Source: JAEUNJ01 sp052035955
Lineage (GTDB): Bacteria; Pseudomonadota; Gammaproteobacteria; Burkholderiales; Rhodocyclaceae
Reading direction: 5' to 3'
Assembly (NCBI GenBank): GCA_052035955.1
Contig: JBPOHD010000037.1
Coordinates: 1 to 64,000 of the forward strand
Length of the DNA: 64,000 nt
Shown one piece after another: positions 48,825-59,089 of the stretch. The notes below the pieces were generated by a model, which saw only the letters and a list, made by a program, of their open reading frames with translations, searched no databases and had not been told where the DNA came from. The position numbers and the translations under genes were made by a program. Within the stretch, counting starts at the first letter, position 1. Every line of letters begins with the position of its first letter.

Positions 48825-51293
48825 ATGACCGAGAACCGGCTGGAGCAATTCGTCACCCGAACCACCCTGTGGCTGGTTTCGGTGGTCTCGATCGTCGCCC
48901 TGGTCGCCTTTGCGATGATCCTTCCGCACGGCACCGCCGCCATGCGTTCCGCCCAGTTCGGCGGCTTCCTGGCCGCCACGGTGGCCTCGGTCACGGCCTT
49001 CTTCCTGGCCCGCCGCGGCCACCCCCGGATGGGGGCCGCCCTGGTCTGCGGAACCATCTACGTGGGCGTGATGTACTACGTCGTCGTCGCCGAGTACGGC
49101 CTCCACAGCTATTCCATCGGCCTGCTGTTCCTCATGGTCCTGCTGGTCTCCCTGCTGGTCGGGCCGCGCGCCGGCCTGGCGGCAGCGGCGCTCACCATCG
49201 TCTCCCTCGTCGCCCTCTACGTCCTGGAGCGGCAGGGCCTGCTGGTCAATCCGGAGGCGGTGCAGGCAATCCCGGTCTCCAACATCCTGGTCATGTACAG
49301 CGTCGTCGCGGGTTCCACCGGGGCGGTGCTCTACGGTTTCTCGCGGACTTTCCGGCAGGCCCTGCGCGAGGTGGATGCGAGCGAGACCCGCCTGCGCCAG
49401 ATCATCGACGCGGCGCCCCTGGCCTACTACGTGCATCGGGACGATCGCGTGCTGATGGCAAACCGGGTCGCCGCCCGCTTCGTCGGCTGCGCGACCGCGG
49501 ACCAGGCGGTGGGCGCGCGCCTGAGCGGACTCCTGCCGCCCGAGCAGCGCGAGCGGGCGCGGCAACGGGCAGAGGCGGCGATGTCCGGCCCGCCGGGGAC
49601 GGTCATCACGTCCGAATACTCGCTGACCGACCTGGAAGGCCTTCGTCGCCACGTGCAGACGCTGACTTCGGCGGTGCATTTCGCCGACGGCCCGGCCGTC
49701 CTCACCGTGGTGCGCGACAAGACTCGGGAAAAGGAGGCCAACGCGGCCCTCGCCGTCGCCAAGGAGCAGGCGGAGTCGGCCAACCGGGCCAAGTCCCAGT
49801 TCCTCGCCAACATGAGCCACGAGATCCGCACGCCGATGAACGCGGTGATCGGGTTCTCCGAACTGCTGATGGCCTCCGACCTGACGGCGGAGCAGCGGCA
49901 GCGGGCGGCGGCGATCCACGGATCGGCGCTGGCCTTGCTGCACGTCATCAACGACATCCTGGACGTGTCGAAGATCGAGGCGGGACGGATGGAACTGGTG
50001 GAGGCCCCCCTGGACCCGGCCCGCGTGGCCGAGGAAGTGGCCGACATGGTCCGCCCGCTGGCCCGGGAGAAGAAGCTCTCCGTCGATCTCACCCTGGCGC
50101 CGGGAATTCCCCGGGCGGTCCTCGGGGACGAGGGACGGCTGCGGCAGATCCTGGTGAACCTGACGGGCAATGCGGTGAAGTTCACCGACCGGGGCCGCGT
50201 CGGCATGGCCCTCGACGTGGTGCCCGGTGCCGGCGACGGGAACTGCCTGCGGATCCGGGTGGACGACACCGGCATCGGGATGAGCGCGGAGCAGCTGGGC
50301 CGCCTGTTCGCGCCCTTCGTCCAGCTCGATGCGACGAGTACCCGCCGCCATGGGGGAACCGGCCTGGGCCTGTACATCGCCCGCCAGTTCGCGCTGCTGA
50401 TGGGCGGCACCCTGGAGGCCCAAAGCGAACCCGGGCGGGGCTCGACCTTCGAGCTGCGGCTCCCCCTGCGGCCGGCGGCCGTTCCGGTGCGGGCGCCGGC
50501 GGGGGCGAAGGCGACGCCGGACTGCGCGCCGCTGACCATCCTCCTGGTGGAAGACAACCCGGTGAACCAGGAGGTGGCCAAGGCCATGCTGCAAGGCGCG
50601 GGGCACCGGGTGGAGGCGGCCTCCGACGGCGACGAGGCGCTGCGCATGTTCGGCCGCGGCGGTTTCGACTGCGTGCTGATGGACTGCCAGATGCCGGGAA
50701 TCGACGGCTTCGAGGCGACGCGCCGGATCCGCGCCGGCGAGGCGGCGGCCGGCGGGCGCCGCACCCCCATCGTGGCCCTGACCGCCAATGCCATGGCCGG
50801 CGACCGGGAACGCTGCCTGGAGGCGGGCATGGACGACTTCCTCGCCAAGCCCTTCGACACGCGCTCGCTGCTGGCGGCCGTGGCCCGGAACGCGCCGGCG
50901 GGCACCGGGCCGGAAAGGGGGGCGGACGGAGAGACCCTGGAACTCTCGGCCCTCGACGATCTCGTCGCCCTGGACGGCGGCTCGCCGGGGCTGCTGCGGC
51001 GGATCGTGGACCGCTACCGGGAGGGCACGCGTCCGCTGATCGCCGGCATCGCGGCGGCGTCGGCCGAAAACCTCGAGGAGGCCCGGCGCGCCGCCCACTC
51101 GATGAAGTCGAGCAGTGCCCAGGTGGGCGCGGTCCGCCTGGCCGCCCTGGCTGCGGAGGCGGAACACGCCTTGCGCGAGGGCGATGTCGGGCGCATCCCC
51201 GGCCTGGTCGCCGACCTGGAGAGCGAGTTCCGCCGGGTGGAGGCAGGGCTGGAGGAGTTCGCAGGAAAGATCGAATCCCGGGCCCGCCGGTGA
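48825..51293 (+). CDS. Hybrid sensor histidine kinase with receiver and HPt domains
   Basis: This 822-residue kinase has five to six transmembrane segments in residues 18–165, a PAS domain (about 185–295), and HisKA with His near residue 330 (NMSHEIRTPMNAVIG). It continues with an ATPase (VDDTGIGMS, GGTGLGLYI), a receiver (about 570–690, Asp in VLMDCQMPG) and a C-terminal HPt domain (about 720–800; His in AAHSMKSSSAQ). It is a complete phosphorelay in one chain. No response regulator is adjacent. Eleven-base tandem repeats lie upstream. Confidence 0.92.
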   Translation: MTENRLEQFVTRTTLWLVSVVSIVALVAFAMILPHGTAAMRSAQFGGFLAATVASVTAFFLARRGHPRMGAALVCGTIYVGVMYYVVVAEYGLHSYSIGLLFLMVLLVSLLVGPRAGLAAAALTIVSLVALYVLERQGLLVNPEAVQAIPVSNILVMYSVVAGSTGAVLYGFSRTFRQALREVDASETRLRQIIDAAPLAYYVHRDDRVLMANRVAARFVGCATADQAVGARLSGLLPPEQRERARQRAEAAMSGPPGTVITSEYSLTDLEGLRRHVQTLTSAVHFADGPAVLTVVRDKTREKEANAALAVAKEQAESANRAKSQFLANMSHEIRTPMNAVIGFSELLMASDLTAEQRQRAAAIHGSALALLHVINDILDVSKIEAGRMELVEAPLDPARVAEEVADMVRPLAREKKLSVDLTLAPGIPRAVLGDEGRLRQILVNLTGNAVKFTDRGRVGMALDVVPGAGDGNCLRIRVDDTGIGMSAEQLGRLFAPFVQLDATSTRRHGGTGLGLYIARQFALLMGGTLEAQSEPGRGSTFELRLPLRPAAVPVRAPAGAKATPDCAPLTILLVEDNPVNQEVAKAMLQGAGHRVEAASDGDEALRMFGRGGFDCVLMDCQMPGIDGFEATRRIRAGEAAAGGRRTPIVALTANAMAGDRERCLEAGMDDFLAKPFDTRSLLAAVARNAPAGTGPERGADGETLELSALDDLVALDGGSPGLLRRIVDRYREGTRPLIAGIAAASAENLEEARRAAHSMKSSSAQVGAVRLAALAAEAEHALREGDVGRIPGLVADLESEFRRVEAGLEEFAGKIESRARR

Positions 51294-51343
51294 GGAACCG
51301 GGCCGCGGCTTTGGGATAATGGCGCTTCCCCACTGGAGCCCCC

Positions 51344-51652
51344 ATGAGCCATTTCCGCCACCACGTCTTCTTCTGCACCAACCAGCGCGAGGCCGGCGAG
51401 GCCTGCTGCGCCAACCACGGCGCCGGCGACCTGCGCGCCTACGCCAAGGACCGGGTCAAGGCCCTGGGCCTCTCCGGCGCCGGCAAGGTGCGCATCAACG
51501 CCGCCGGCTGCCTGGACCGCTGCGAGCAGGGGCCGGTCCTCGTGGTCTATCCCGAGGCGGTCTGGTACACCTACGTGGACAAGGAGGACATCGACGAGAT
51601 CATCGAGTCCCACCTGGCCGGCGGCAAGGTCGTCGAGCGCCTGAAGGTCTGA
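51344..51652 (+). CDS. [2Fe-2S] thioredoxin-like ferredoxin
   Basis: This 102-residue protein has the thioredoxin-like ferredoxin pattern: FFCTNQREAGEACC, then AAGCLDRCEQGPVLVVYPE, giving the four Cys of a [2Fe-2S] cluster. Similar proteins carry electrons in anaerobic or redox-sensing processes. It starts 50 bases after the kinase gene and is followed by the hydrolase gene 1 base later, so it is probably first in a four-gene operon with the NodIJ-type transporter. Confidence 0.88.
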   Translation: MSHFRHHVFFCTNQREAGEACCANHGAGDLRAYAKDRVKALGLSGAGKVRINAAGCLDRCEQGPVLVVYPEAVWYTYVDKEDIDEIIESHLAGGKVVERLKV

Positions 51653-51653
51653 G

Positions 51654-52291
51654 ATGTCGTCGCGCCACGAACGGGTATTGCTGGACGGTCCGGCCGGCAA
51701 GGTCGAGGTCTTCGTCGAACCCCACGCCGGGGCGACGGGCATCGCCTTGGTGGCCCACCCCCACCCCCTGTTCGGCGGCACCGCCGACAACAAGGTGGTG
51801 ACCACCCTGGCCCGGGCCTTCCGGGAACTGGGCTGCGCCACCCTGCGGCCCAGCTTCCGCGGCGTCGGCGGCAGCGAGGGCGAGCACGACCACGGCTTCG
51901 CCGAGACCGACGACCTGATGGACGTGCACGCCTATGCGAGGCAGCGCTTCGGCGACCTGCCGATGTTCCTGGCCGGCTTCTCCTTCGGGGCCTACGTGAC
52001 CACACGCCTGGCCCGGCGCCTGGCCGAGGCCGGCGATCCCGCCCGCCGCCTGGTCCTGGTCGGCGCGGCGGCCGGCCGGGTGCCGGGCGCCCGCGAATAC
52101 GAGGCGGAGAAGGTGCCGGCCGATACCCTGGTGATCCACGGCAACCTGGACGAGACGGTGCCCTTGGGCAACGTGCTGGCCTGGGCCGAGCCCCAGGAAC
52201 TGCCCGTGGTGCTGGTGCCCGGCGCCGACCATTTCTTCCACCGCAAGCTGCACGTGATCCGCGACGTCATCCACCGGGCCTGGAAGCACTG

Positions 52292-52292
<1 letters not shown>
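51654..52292 (+). CDS. Alpha/beta hydrolase
   Basis: This 212-residue hydrolase has the HPHPLFGGTADNKVV oxyanion region and a nucleophile elbow GFSFGAY (GxSxG) near residue 107, with Asp and His in HGNLDETV and PGADHFFHRK. It is related to small CocE/dienelactone-like carboxylesterases. The substrate is unknown. It overlaps the ABC ATPase start by one base (TGATG). Confidence 0.88.
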
Positions 52293-53214
<922 letters not shown>

Positions 53215-53215
<1 letters not shown>

Positions 53216-54003
53216 TGGACTGGTCGCCCCCCCGCTTCTCCCTGCGCGCCCTGGCCGTCTGGCGGCGCAACTTCCTGGTCTGGCGCAAGATGGCGATCCC
53301 GTCGGTGCTGGGCAACCTGGCCGACCCGATGATCTACATGTTCGGCCTAGGCTACGGCCTGGGCAGCCTGATGCCCGACGCCCTGCCCCAGTTCCACGGG
53401 GCGAGCTACATCGCCTTCCTGGCCACCGGCACGGTGTGCGCCTCGGCCATGAACGCGGCCTCCTTCGAGGCCCTCTACTCGGGCTTCTCGCGCATGCACG
53501 TGCAGAAGACCTGGGAGGCGATCATGAACGCCCCGGTGTCCCTGGACGACGTGGTGGTCGGCGAACTGCTCTGGGCGGCCAGCAAGGCAACCCTGTCGGG
53601 CACGGCCATCCTGGTGGTCGTCTCCGCCCTCGGGCTGGTGCAGCCGGCGATGGCGGTGGCGGTGATCCCGGTCGTCTTCCTGGTCGGCCTGGCCTTCGCG
53701 GCCCTGGGCCTCATCGTCACGGCCCTGGCGCCGTCCTACGACTTCTTCATGTACTACTTCACCCTCTTCGTGACGCCCATGACGCTGCTGTCGGGGGTCT
53801 TCTTCCCGCTGGAGCAGCTGCCGCCCGCCTTCCAGGCGGCGGCGAAGGTGCTGCCCCTGGCCCATGGGGTGGAAGCGATACGTCCCATGCTCTTCGGCCG
53901 CCTGCCCGACGGACTGGCCGTGCACCTGGCCGTCCTGGCGGCGGTGACGGTGGTCGCCCTGTGGGTGGCCGTGACCCTGACCCGGCGGCGGCTCCTGCGC
54001 TGA
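53215..54003 (+). CDS. NodJ-type ABC transporter permease
   Basis: This 262-residue ABC-2-type permease has about six transmembrane segments, with the family stretch NLADPMIYMFGLGYGLG at the N-terminus and SGVFFPLEQLPPAFQ before the last helices. It forms the exporter with the preceding ATPase. Its ATG overlaps the ATPase stop (TGATG). The gene is followed by repeats and a toxin–antitoxin pair. Confidence 0.88.
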
Positions 54004-54037
54004 AACGCCGATTGGCGACACATCGGGAACGGAGTCG

Positions 54038-54252
54038 AACCACCAAGACACCATGGACACCGAAGGGCGTCGGGCAAGGCCGTCAGTCCAAACGCTTCGC
54101 CAAGGAGGCACAGAGGTACGTGAGGCGCCGAGACACGGAGTAGGGCCATTCATCAAGGCATCGCGGATCGCGTTCGGCGGACCCATCGGGCGAGCGCCTC
54201 GAATCCGGCAGATCCCGGTTTCTCCCCTGGGATCTCTGCGTCTCCGTGGTGC
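54038..54252. repeat. Repeat block left of the toxin–antitoxin pair
   Basis: The 294-bp gap 54004–54297 has fragments of the window's second repeat family: ACCACCAAGACACC at about 54039, GAGGCACAGAGG at about 54104–54115, GACACGGAG at about 54132–54140, and GATCTCTGCGTCTCCGTGGT near 54231–54250, the last in the opposite orientation. They form a degenerate version of the 26931–27178 element. No coding sequence is supported. Confidence 0.65.
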
Positions 54253-54297
54253 GATTGCGACACGTCGATCGGGCCGGGGGGCCACCGGCATCACGCA

Positions 54298-54699
54298 TCA
54301 GCCAACGCGCATCCGTTCCCAGAACTGGCGCGGCGACAGGATAGGGAGGCCGGCGGACTCGCCCCAGGCCAGCAGCGCCTTGTCGCCGGTGACGAAACAG
54401 GCTGCACGGCCGGCGACCGCGGCGGCGATCAGGGGGGCATCGGCCGGATCGGGAATACCGGGGAGATTCATGTCGCCCGCGCCGACCGTTTCGGCCGAGC
54501 CGGTCACCAGCTCGATGAAGCCCTCGACGACGGGTACGGGCAGACGGAACTTTTCCGCCAACACGCGGCGCAATTCCGCCAGTACCTCGGCGCTGGTCAG
54601 GAGTTCATGCTCGACCAGAACCGCCTCGAACAATGCGGAGCACATCCCGCGCGTCGCCAAGGCACTGGCCAGGACGTTGGTGTCGAGAAAAACCCTCAC
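54298..54699 (-). CDS. PIN-domain toxin
   Basis: This 133-residue PIN-domain ribonuclease has the acidic residues in FLDTNVLASAL (Asp, Asn), a Glu in LAELRRVL and Asp in DPADAPLIAAA and TGDKALLAW. It cleaves RNA when freed from its antitoxin; this is VapC-type behaviour. The start codon overlaps the antitoxin stop by 4 bases (ATGA), as in most such modules. Confidence 0.9.
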   Translation of the reverse strand: MRVFLDTNVLASALATRGMCSALFEAVLVEHELLTSAEVLAELRRVLAEKFRLPVPVVEGFIELVTGSAETVGAGDMNLPGIPDPADAPLIAAAVAGRAACFVTGDKALLAWGESAGLPILSPRQFWERMRVG

Positions 54700-54911
54700 G
54701 AAGCATCCTGGAAGACGTCCTCGTCGAGCAGGTAACCGGCTGCCTCGGCATAGGGAATCGCCTTGGCTCGCAATGCCTGGAAGCGCCGCAGGGCCAGCTG
54801 CCGGCGCAGCATTTCGCGCGCCAGGTCGCTTTTCGTCCGGTGGGTCGTCCTGGCAAGCCGTGCCAACTCGGCCTCCATCGGTTCGTCGATGCGCAAGGTC
54901 AGCGTGCCCAT
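54696..54911 (-). CDS. Ribbon-helix-helix antitoxin
   Basis: This 71-residue protein has an N-terminal RHH DNA-binding region (TLTLRIDEPMEAELARLART, then RTKSDLAREML). The C-terminal half, ending LLDEDVFQD, is acidic and would wrap the toxin. The ATG at 54911 has a GGAGAG ribosome-binding site. A 9-3-9 inverted repeat 20 bases upstream is its likely operator. Confidence 0.88.
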   Translation of the reverse strand: MGTLTLRIDEPMEAELARLARTTHRTKSDLAREMLRRQLALRRFQALRAKAIPYAEAAGYLLDEDVFQDAS

Positions 54912-54931
54912 GGTCACTCTCCGGGGAAATG

Positions 54932-54952
54932 TCGTATTACATCGTAACACGA
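54932..54952. promoter_or_regulatory. Operator of the toxin–antitoxin module
   Basis: TCGTATTAC-ATC-GTAACACGA is an inverted repeat of 9-bp arms (eight matching pairs) with a 3-bp spacer, 20 bases upstream of the antitoxin ATG. It overlaps likely promoter hexamers (TACGAT or TAATAC on the minus strand). Autorepression by the RHH antitoxin is expected. Confidence 0.7.
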
Positions 54953-55010
54953 TCGGTGTATCGGGCGTTCGGCGATCAACCCCTTCGAGAAGCGACGGAA
55001 GTTCGCCCAT

Positions 55011-55203
55011 CCTGGTACCCCTTGGTGTACCCGATACCTTGGCGGTGGACCATGTCGGGCCGCAGGACCGACGAGAGGTCACGGAGAAAACTGGGATGGC
55101 ATCGCCTGGACGACGTCGCTTCCATGAGACATTGCCTTTGGTCGACGGTGGATTTGGGCCGCCTTTCTCTGCGGCCCTTTGCGCCTTCGCGCCTTTGCGT
55201 CGG
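55011..55203. repeat. Repeat block right of the toxin–antitoxin pair; rest of the gap 54953–55265
   Basis: Most of the 354-bp gap 54912–55265 is made of repeat fragments: CCTGGTACCCCTTGGTGTAC at about 55011, ACGGAGAAAAC near 55081, and a run of CTCTGCGG, CTTTGCGCC and CTTTGCGTC at 55166–55203. Together with the block at 54038–54252 it brackets the toxin–antitoxin pair. From 55204 to 55265 nothing notable was seen. Confidence 0.65.
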
Positions 55204-55265
55204 ATTGTCCCGCCGGCGGCTCCGGCGCTGAGCGGGGCGCCGGAAGGCGGGCCGGGGCCGGAAGC

Positions 55266-56171
55266 TCAGCGTCCCTGGATACGGGAACTGAAACTGCCGC
55301 CGCCGGCACGGGGCGGACCGATCCGGCGGGCGAAGGCTTCGGCGTCCGTGTCCATCCGCAACTCGCCATACCCCGGCCGATCGGCCGGCCCGGTGCCGAC
55401 CAGCAGCCAGGCGGCAAGGCCGCCGAGGGCCAGCCCGCCGGCGATGCCGGCCACCAGGCCGCGCCAGGGCAGCCGCGGCGATGCCGGGGCAGGCAACGCG
55501 TCGGCGGTTTCCGGATCCGGCATGCCCGGAATGGCAGGGATGGCGGCGGCCCGCGGTTCGGGGCCGGGAACGCCATCGGCCGCCGGCGTACGCGACCGCT
55601 GCTCGGCGGCAAACCGGGCGGCCACGGCGGCGGCGAGCTCGTCCTCCCGCTGGCCCCGCAGGACACCGAGCCGGTCGGCCTCCTGCTCGGCGGCGGCCCG
55701 GGCCAGCGCCCGCGCTTCGGCGGCCTCCTCCTCCCGGATCCTTTCCTGGGCCAGATCGAGGGCGGACTGCTCGGATTCCAGCCGGTCCCGGGCCAGCTTC
55801 TCGGCTTCCGCCTCCCGGCGGGCCCGGGCGCTGGCGGCGCTGGCCAGGTCGGCCGCCGCAAATTCGCGTCGGCGGGCGGCCTGCAATGCGCGCTGTTCCA
55901 TCTCGAGCCGGTCCCGGGCGGCCTGCTCGGCCCGGCGCTCGGCGGCGGCCAGTTCCTCGGCCCGGGCGCGGGCCGCTTCCTCGGCCGCTTCCCGCAGTCG
56001 CGCCTGTTCGAGGGCCAGGGAGTCGGCCAGGAGGCGGCGGCGGGCCAGGTCGAGGGCATCGGCGTCGGCGCGCTCGCGGGCCACGGCCGCCGCCCGCGCC
56101 TTTTCCTCGCTGCCCGCCAGCGCCAGCGCGGCAGCTTCCGCCTCGCGAATCTCGTAGCTCGCCTGAACCAT
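55266..56171 (-). CDS. Ala-rich coiled-coil protein with one membrane helix
   Basis: This 301-residue protein has a long Ala/Glu/Arg-rich coiled coil (residues 5–200), then a Pro-rich linker, one transmembrane segment (about 237–260, GLVAGIAGGLALGGLAAWLL) and a short tail. It resembles TolA or similar periplasm-spanning rods in style only; the orientation suggests a cytoplasmic coil. The start at 56171 has a GGGGAGG site. It is divergent from cutA. The family is unknown. Confidence 0.65.
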   Translation of the reverse strand: MVQASYEIREAEAAALALAGSEEKARAAAVARERADADALDLARRRLLADSLALEQARLREAAEEAARARAEELAAAERRAEQAARDRLEMEQRALQAARRREFAAADLASAASARARREAEAEKLARDRLESEQSALDLAQERIREEEAAEARALARAAAEQEADRLGVLRGQREDELAAAVAARFAAEQRSRTPAADGVPGPEPRAAAIPAIPGMPDPETADALPAPASPRLPWRGLVAGIAGGLALGGLAAWLLVGTGPADRPGYGELRMDTDAEAFARRIGPPRAGGGSFSSRIQGR

Positions 56172-56287
56172 GTCGGCCCTCCCCATCCGGAGCTGCCATG
56201 GTGGCCCGGAGCGGGCGCCGGCGATGGGCCGATTACGGGCCGGGGAGGACGGCAATCCCGGCTTTCCGGGCACGCTACAATGCCCCG

Positions 56288-56635
56288 ATGGATGCCGAGC
56301 CGTCCCTCCTGCTGGTCCTCACCAACCTGCCCGACGAACCGGCGGCCCGGCGCATGGCTGCCATGGTGGTCGAATCCAGGCTGGCGGCCTGTGTGAACAT
56401 CCTGGCCCCCTGCCGCTCGGTCTATCGCTGGCAGGGTCAGGTGGAGGAGGCCGGCGAGGTGCCGGTGCTGATCAAGACGACCGCCCTCCGTTATGCGGAA
56501 CTGGAGGAGGCGATCCGCGCGGCCCATCCCTACGAACTTCCCGAGATCGTCGCGGTCCCACTGGCTCGGGGCCTGCCGGCCTACCTGGCCTGGGTGGCGG
56601 GCGAGACGGCCCCTGACACCGGAACCTCCTGCTGA
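56288..56635 (+). CDS. cutA: CutA divalent-cation tolerance protein
   Basis: This 115-residue protein has the family blocks LLVLTNLPDEPAARRMA, LAACVNILAPCRSVYRWQG, EVPVLIKTTALRYAEL and HPYELPEIVAVPL. CutA forms a trimer; its link to metal tolerance is debated. It is coupled to dsbD 2 bases downstream, a common pairing in betaproteobacteria. Confidence 0.93.
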   Translation: MDAEPSLLLVLTNLPDEPAARRMAAMVVESRLAACVNILAPCRSVYRWQGQVEEAGEVPVLIKTTALRYAELEEAIRAAHPYELPEIVAVPLARGLPAYLAWVAGETAPDTGTSC

Positions 56636-56637
56636 CC

Positions 56638-58428
56638 ATGCGCCGCCCACTGACCGTCCTGCTGCTGCCCTTCGTCCTGCTCCTGACCCTGCTGGCGGCG
56701 CCCCTGCGGGCGGAAGAGCCGCTGGAGCCGGAGAAGGCCTTCCGCTTCTCGGCCCGCATGGCGGACGCCGGCACCCTGGAGGCCCGCTGGCAGATCGCCG
56801 ACGGCTATTACATGTACCGGGACAAGTTCAAGTTCAGCGCGGACCTGCCGGAGGTCAAGCTCGGCGAACCCCGCTACCCCAAGGGCAAGGTCAAGGACGA
56901 CGAGATCTTCGGCAAGGTCGAGACCTACCGCGGCGAGCTGAAGATCCTGATTCCGGTCGAAGGCCCTGCGGGCATCGCCTTCCGCCTGAAGACCTCCTCC
57001 CAGGGTTGCGCCGATCTCGGGGTCTGCTATCCGCCCCTGCCGCAGCAGGCGGCCCTGACCCTGGCCGCCGCGTCCTCGCCCCAGCCGGCGTCGGCGACCC
57101 CGGCGCCGACCGCCGCCGCCGAGAGCGAGGACTCGCGGCTCGCCCGGCTCCTCGGCGAGGCCGGCCTGTGGGCGATCCTCGCCACCTTCCTGGGTTTCGG
57201 CGTCCTGCTCGCCTTCACGCCCTGCGTCCTCCCGATGGTGCCCATCCTCTCGGGCATCATCGTCAACCACGGCCACGCGGTGAGCCACGGGCGGGCCTTC
57301 GTGCTCTCCCTGGCCTACGTGCTGGGCATGGCGGTGACCTATGCGGCGGCGGGCGTGGCGGCGGGCTTTTCCGGCACCCTGCTCTCCAATGCCCTGCAGA
57401 ACGCCTGGGTGCTGGGCGGCTTCGGCCTGGTCTTCGTCGCCCTGTCCCTGTCCATGTTCGGCTTCTACGAACTGCAGCTGCCCTCGGCCCTGCAGAGCCG
57501 GCTCTCCGAGCGGGCCAACGCCCAGGGCGGCTCCCTGCCGGCCATCGCCGCCATGGGCGCCCTGTCGGCCCTCATCGTCGGCCCCTGCGTGACGGCGCCC
57601 CTGGCGGCAGCCCTGCTCTACATCGCCAAGACGGGCGACGCCGCCCTGGGCGGGGCCGCCCTCTTCGCGCTGGCCATCGGCATGGGCCTGCCTCTGCTGC
57701 TGGTCGGCACCTTCTCCCGCTCCCTGCTGCCCAAGCCCGGGCCATGGATGGATGCGGTCAACCGCTTCTTCGGCGTCCTGCTGCTGGCCACCGCCCTCTG
57801 GATCGTCGGCCCGGTGATCCCGGCCTGGGCCCAGATGGCGGGCTGGGCGGCCCTGCTGATCGTTCCGGCCATCTACATGCACGCCCTCGACCCGCTGCCG
57901 CCCCATGCCTCGGGCTGGCACCGGCTCTGGAAGGGCGTCGCCGTCGCCATGCTGATCGGCGGCGGCGCCATGCTGGTGGGACTGCTCGGCGGCTCCCGGG
58001 ACCCGCTGCAGCCGCTCGGTTTCCTGCGCGGCGCCACGGCCGCCGTCGAGAAACCGGCCGGTGCGGCCTTCGAGCGGGTGAAGAACATCACCGAACTGGA
58101 GGCCCGGCTGGCCGGCGCCGACCGCCCGGTGATGCTCGACTTCTACGCCGACTGGTGCATTTCCTGCAAGGAGATGGAGAAGTTCACCTTCGCCGACCCG
58201 CAGGTGGCCGCGCGCCTGGCCGGCTTCCGACTGCTGCAGGCCGATGTGACGGCCAATTCGGCGGACGACTCGGCGCTCCTCAAGCGCTTTGGCCTGGTCG
58301 GCCCCCCGGGCATCATCTTCTTCGACCCCGCCGGCAAGGAACTGGCCGGCCTGCGGGTCGTCGGCTTCCAGGACGCGGCCGCCTTCGCCGCCGTCCTGAA
58401 CCGGGCCCTGGCCGAGCGCCGGGGCTGA
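56638..58428 (+). CDS. dsbD: DsbD, thiol:disulfide interchange protein
   Basis: This 596-residue inner-membrane reductase has a signal peptide, an N-terminal immunoglobulin-like domain with the Cys pair C-x6-C (QGCADLGVCYPP), and about eight transmembrane helices including PCVLPMVPILSG. A C-terminal thioredoxin domain carries DWCISCKEME. DsbD passes electrons from cytoplasmic thioredoxin to periplasmic partners such as DsbC and cytochrome c maturation proteins. It follows cutA immediately. Confidence 0.93.
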   Translation: MRRPLTVLLLPFVLLLTLLAAPLRAEEPLEPEKAFRFSARMADAGTLEARWQIADGYYMYRDKFKFSADLPEVKLGEPRYPKGKVKDDEIFGKVETYRGELKILIPVEGPAGIAFRLKTSSQGCADLGVCYPPLPQQAALTLAAASSPQPASATPAPTAAAESEDSRLARLLGEAGLWAILATFLGFGVLLAFTPCVLPMVPILSGIIVNHGHAVSHGRAFVLSLAYVLGMAVTYAAAGVAAGFSGTLLSNALQNAWVLGGFGLVFVALSLSMFGFYELQLPSALQSRLSERANAQGGSLPAIAAMGALSALIVGPCVTAPLAAALLYIAKTGDAALGGAALFALAIGMGLPLLLVGTFSRSLLPKPGPWMDAVNRFFGVLLLATALWIVGPVIPAWAQMAGWAALLIVPAIYMHALDPLPPHASGWHRLWKGVAVAMLIGGGAMLVGLLGGSRDPLQPLGFLRGATAAVEKPAGAAFERVKNITELEARLAGADRPVMLDFYADWCISCKEMEKFTFADPQVAARLAGFRLLQADVTANSADDSALLKRFGLVGPPGIIFFDPAGKELAGLRVVGFQDAAAFAAVLNRALAERRG

Positions 58429-58466
58429 GTGTCCTTCCCCCGCAACCCCCACCTCCCATCCCCGCC

Positions 58467-59054
58467 ATGTTCACCGGAATCGTCGCCGCCACCGGCCGCA
58501 TCACCCACCTGCAAGCCCTCGAGAAGGGCCTCCGCCTCACCGTCGAAGCGCCTGCCCTCGGGCTGGACGACGTCGCCCTTGGCGACTCGATCGCCCACAA
58601 CGGGGTCTGCCTGACCGTCATCGAGAAGGAAGGCGAACGCTACCGCATCGACGTTTCGCGGGAGACCCTGGACTGCACCGTCGGGCTCGATGCCCCGGGC
58701 GAAGTGAACCTGGAGAAGGCCTTGCGCCTGGCCGACCGGTTGGGCGGGCACCTGGTGTCCGGCCATGTGGACGGGGTCGGGACGGTGCTGAAGTTCGAAC
58801 GCATCGGCGAATCCCACGAACTGGTGATCCGGGCGCCGGGCGACCTGGCGAAGTACGTGGCGCGTAAGGGCTCGATCTGCGTCGATGGCGTGTCGCTGAC
58901 CACCAACCGGGTCGAAGGCGCCGACTTCTCCATCAACCTGATCCCCCACACGGTCCAGGTGACGACCCTCAAGCGCCTGGCCGCCGGGGCCCGGGTGAAT
59001 CTGGAGGTGGACCTGATCGCCCGCTACGTGGAGCGCATGCTCAACCCCGACTGA
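58467..59054 (+). CDS. ribE: Riboflavin synthase alpha chain
   Basis: This 195-residue enzyme contains two lumazine-binding repeats: MFTGIVAATGRI at the start and GGHLVSGHVDGVGTV in the second half. It dismutates two 6,7-dimethyl-8-ribityllumazine molecules to riboflavin. It is the first gene of the rib block here; ribD is not immediately upstream, where cutA-dsbD lie instead. RibBA follows after 35 bases. Confidence 0.95.
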   Translation: MFTGIVAATGRITHLQALEKGLRLTVEAPALGLDDVALGDSIAHNGVCLTVIEKEGERYRIDVSRETLDCTVGLDAPGEVNLEKALRLADRLGGHLVSGHVDGVGTVLKFERIGESHELVIRAPGDLAKYVARKGSICVDGVSLTTNRVEGADFSINLIPHTVQVTTLKRLAAGARVNLEVDLIARYVERMLNPD

Positions 59055-59089
59055 TAGAATGCGCGCCTTTCTCCAGCAGGTGCCCCGTC

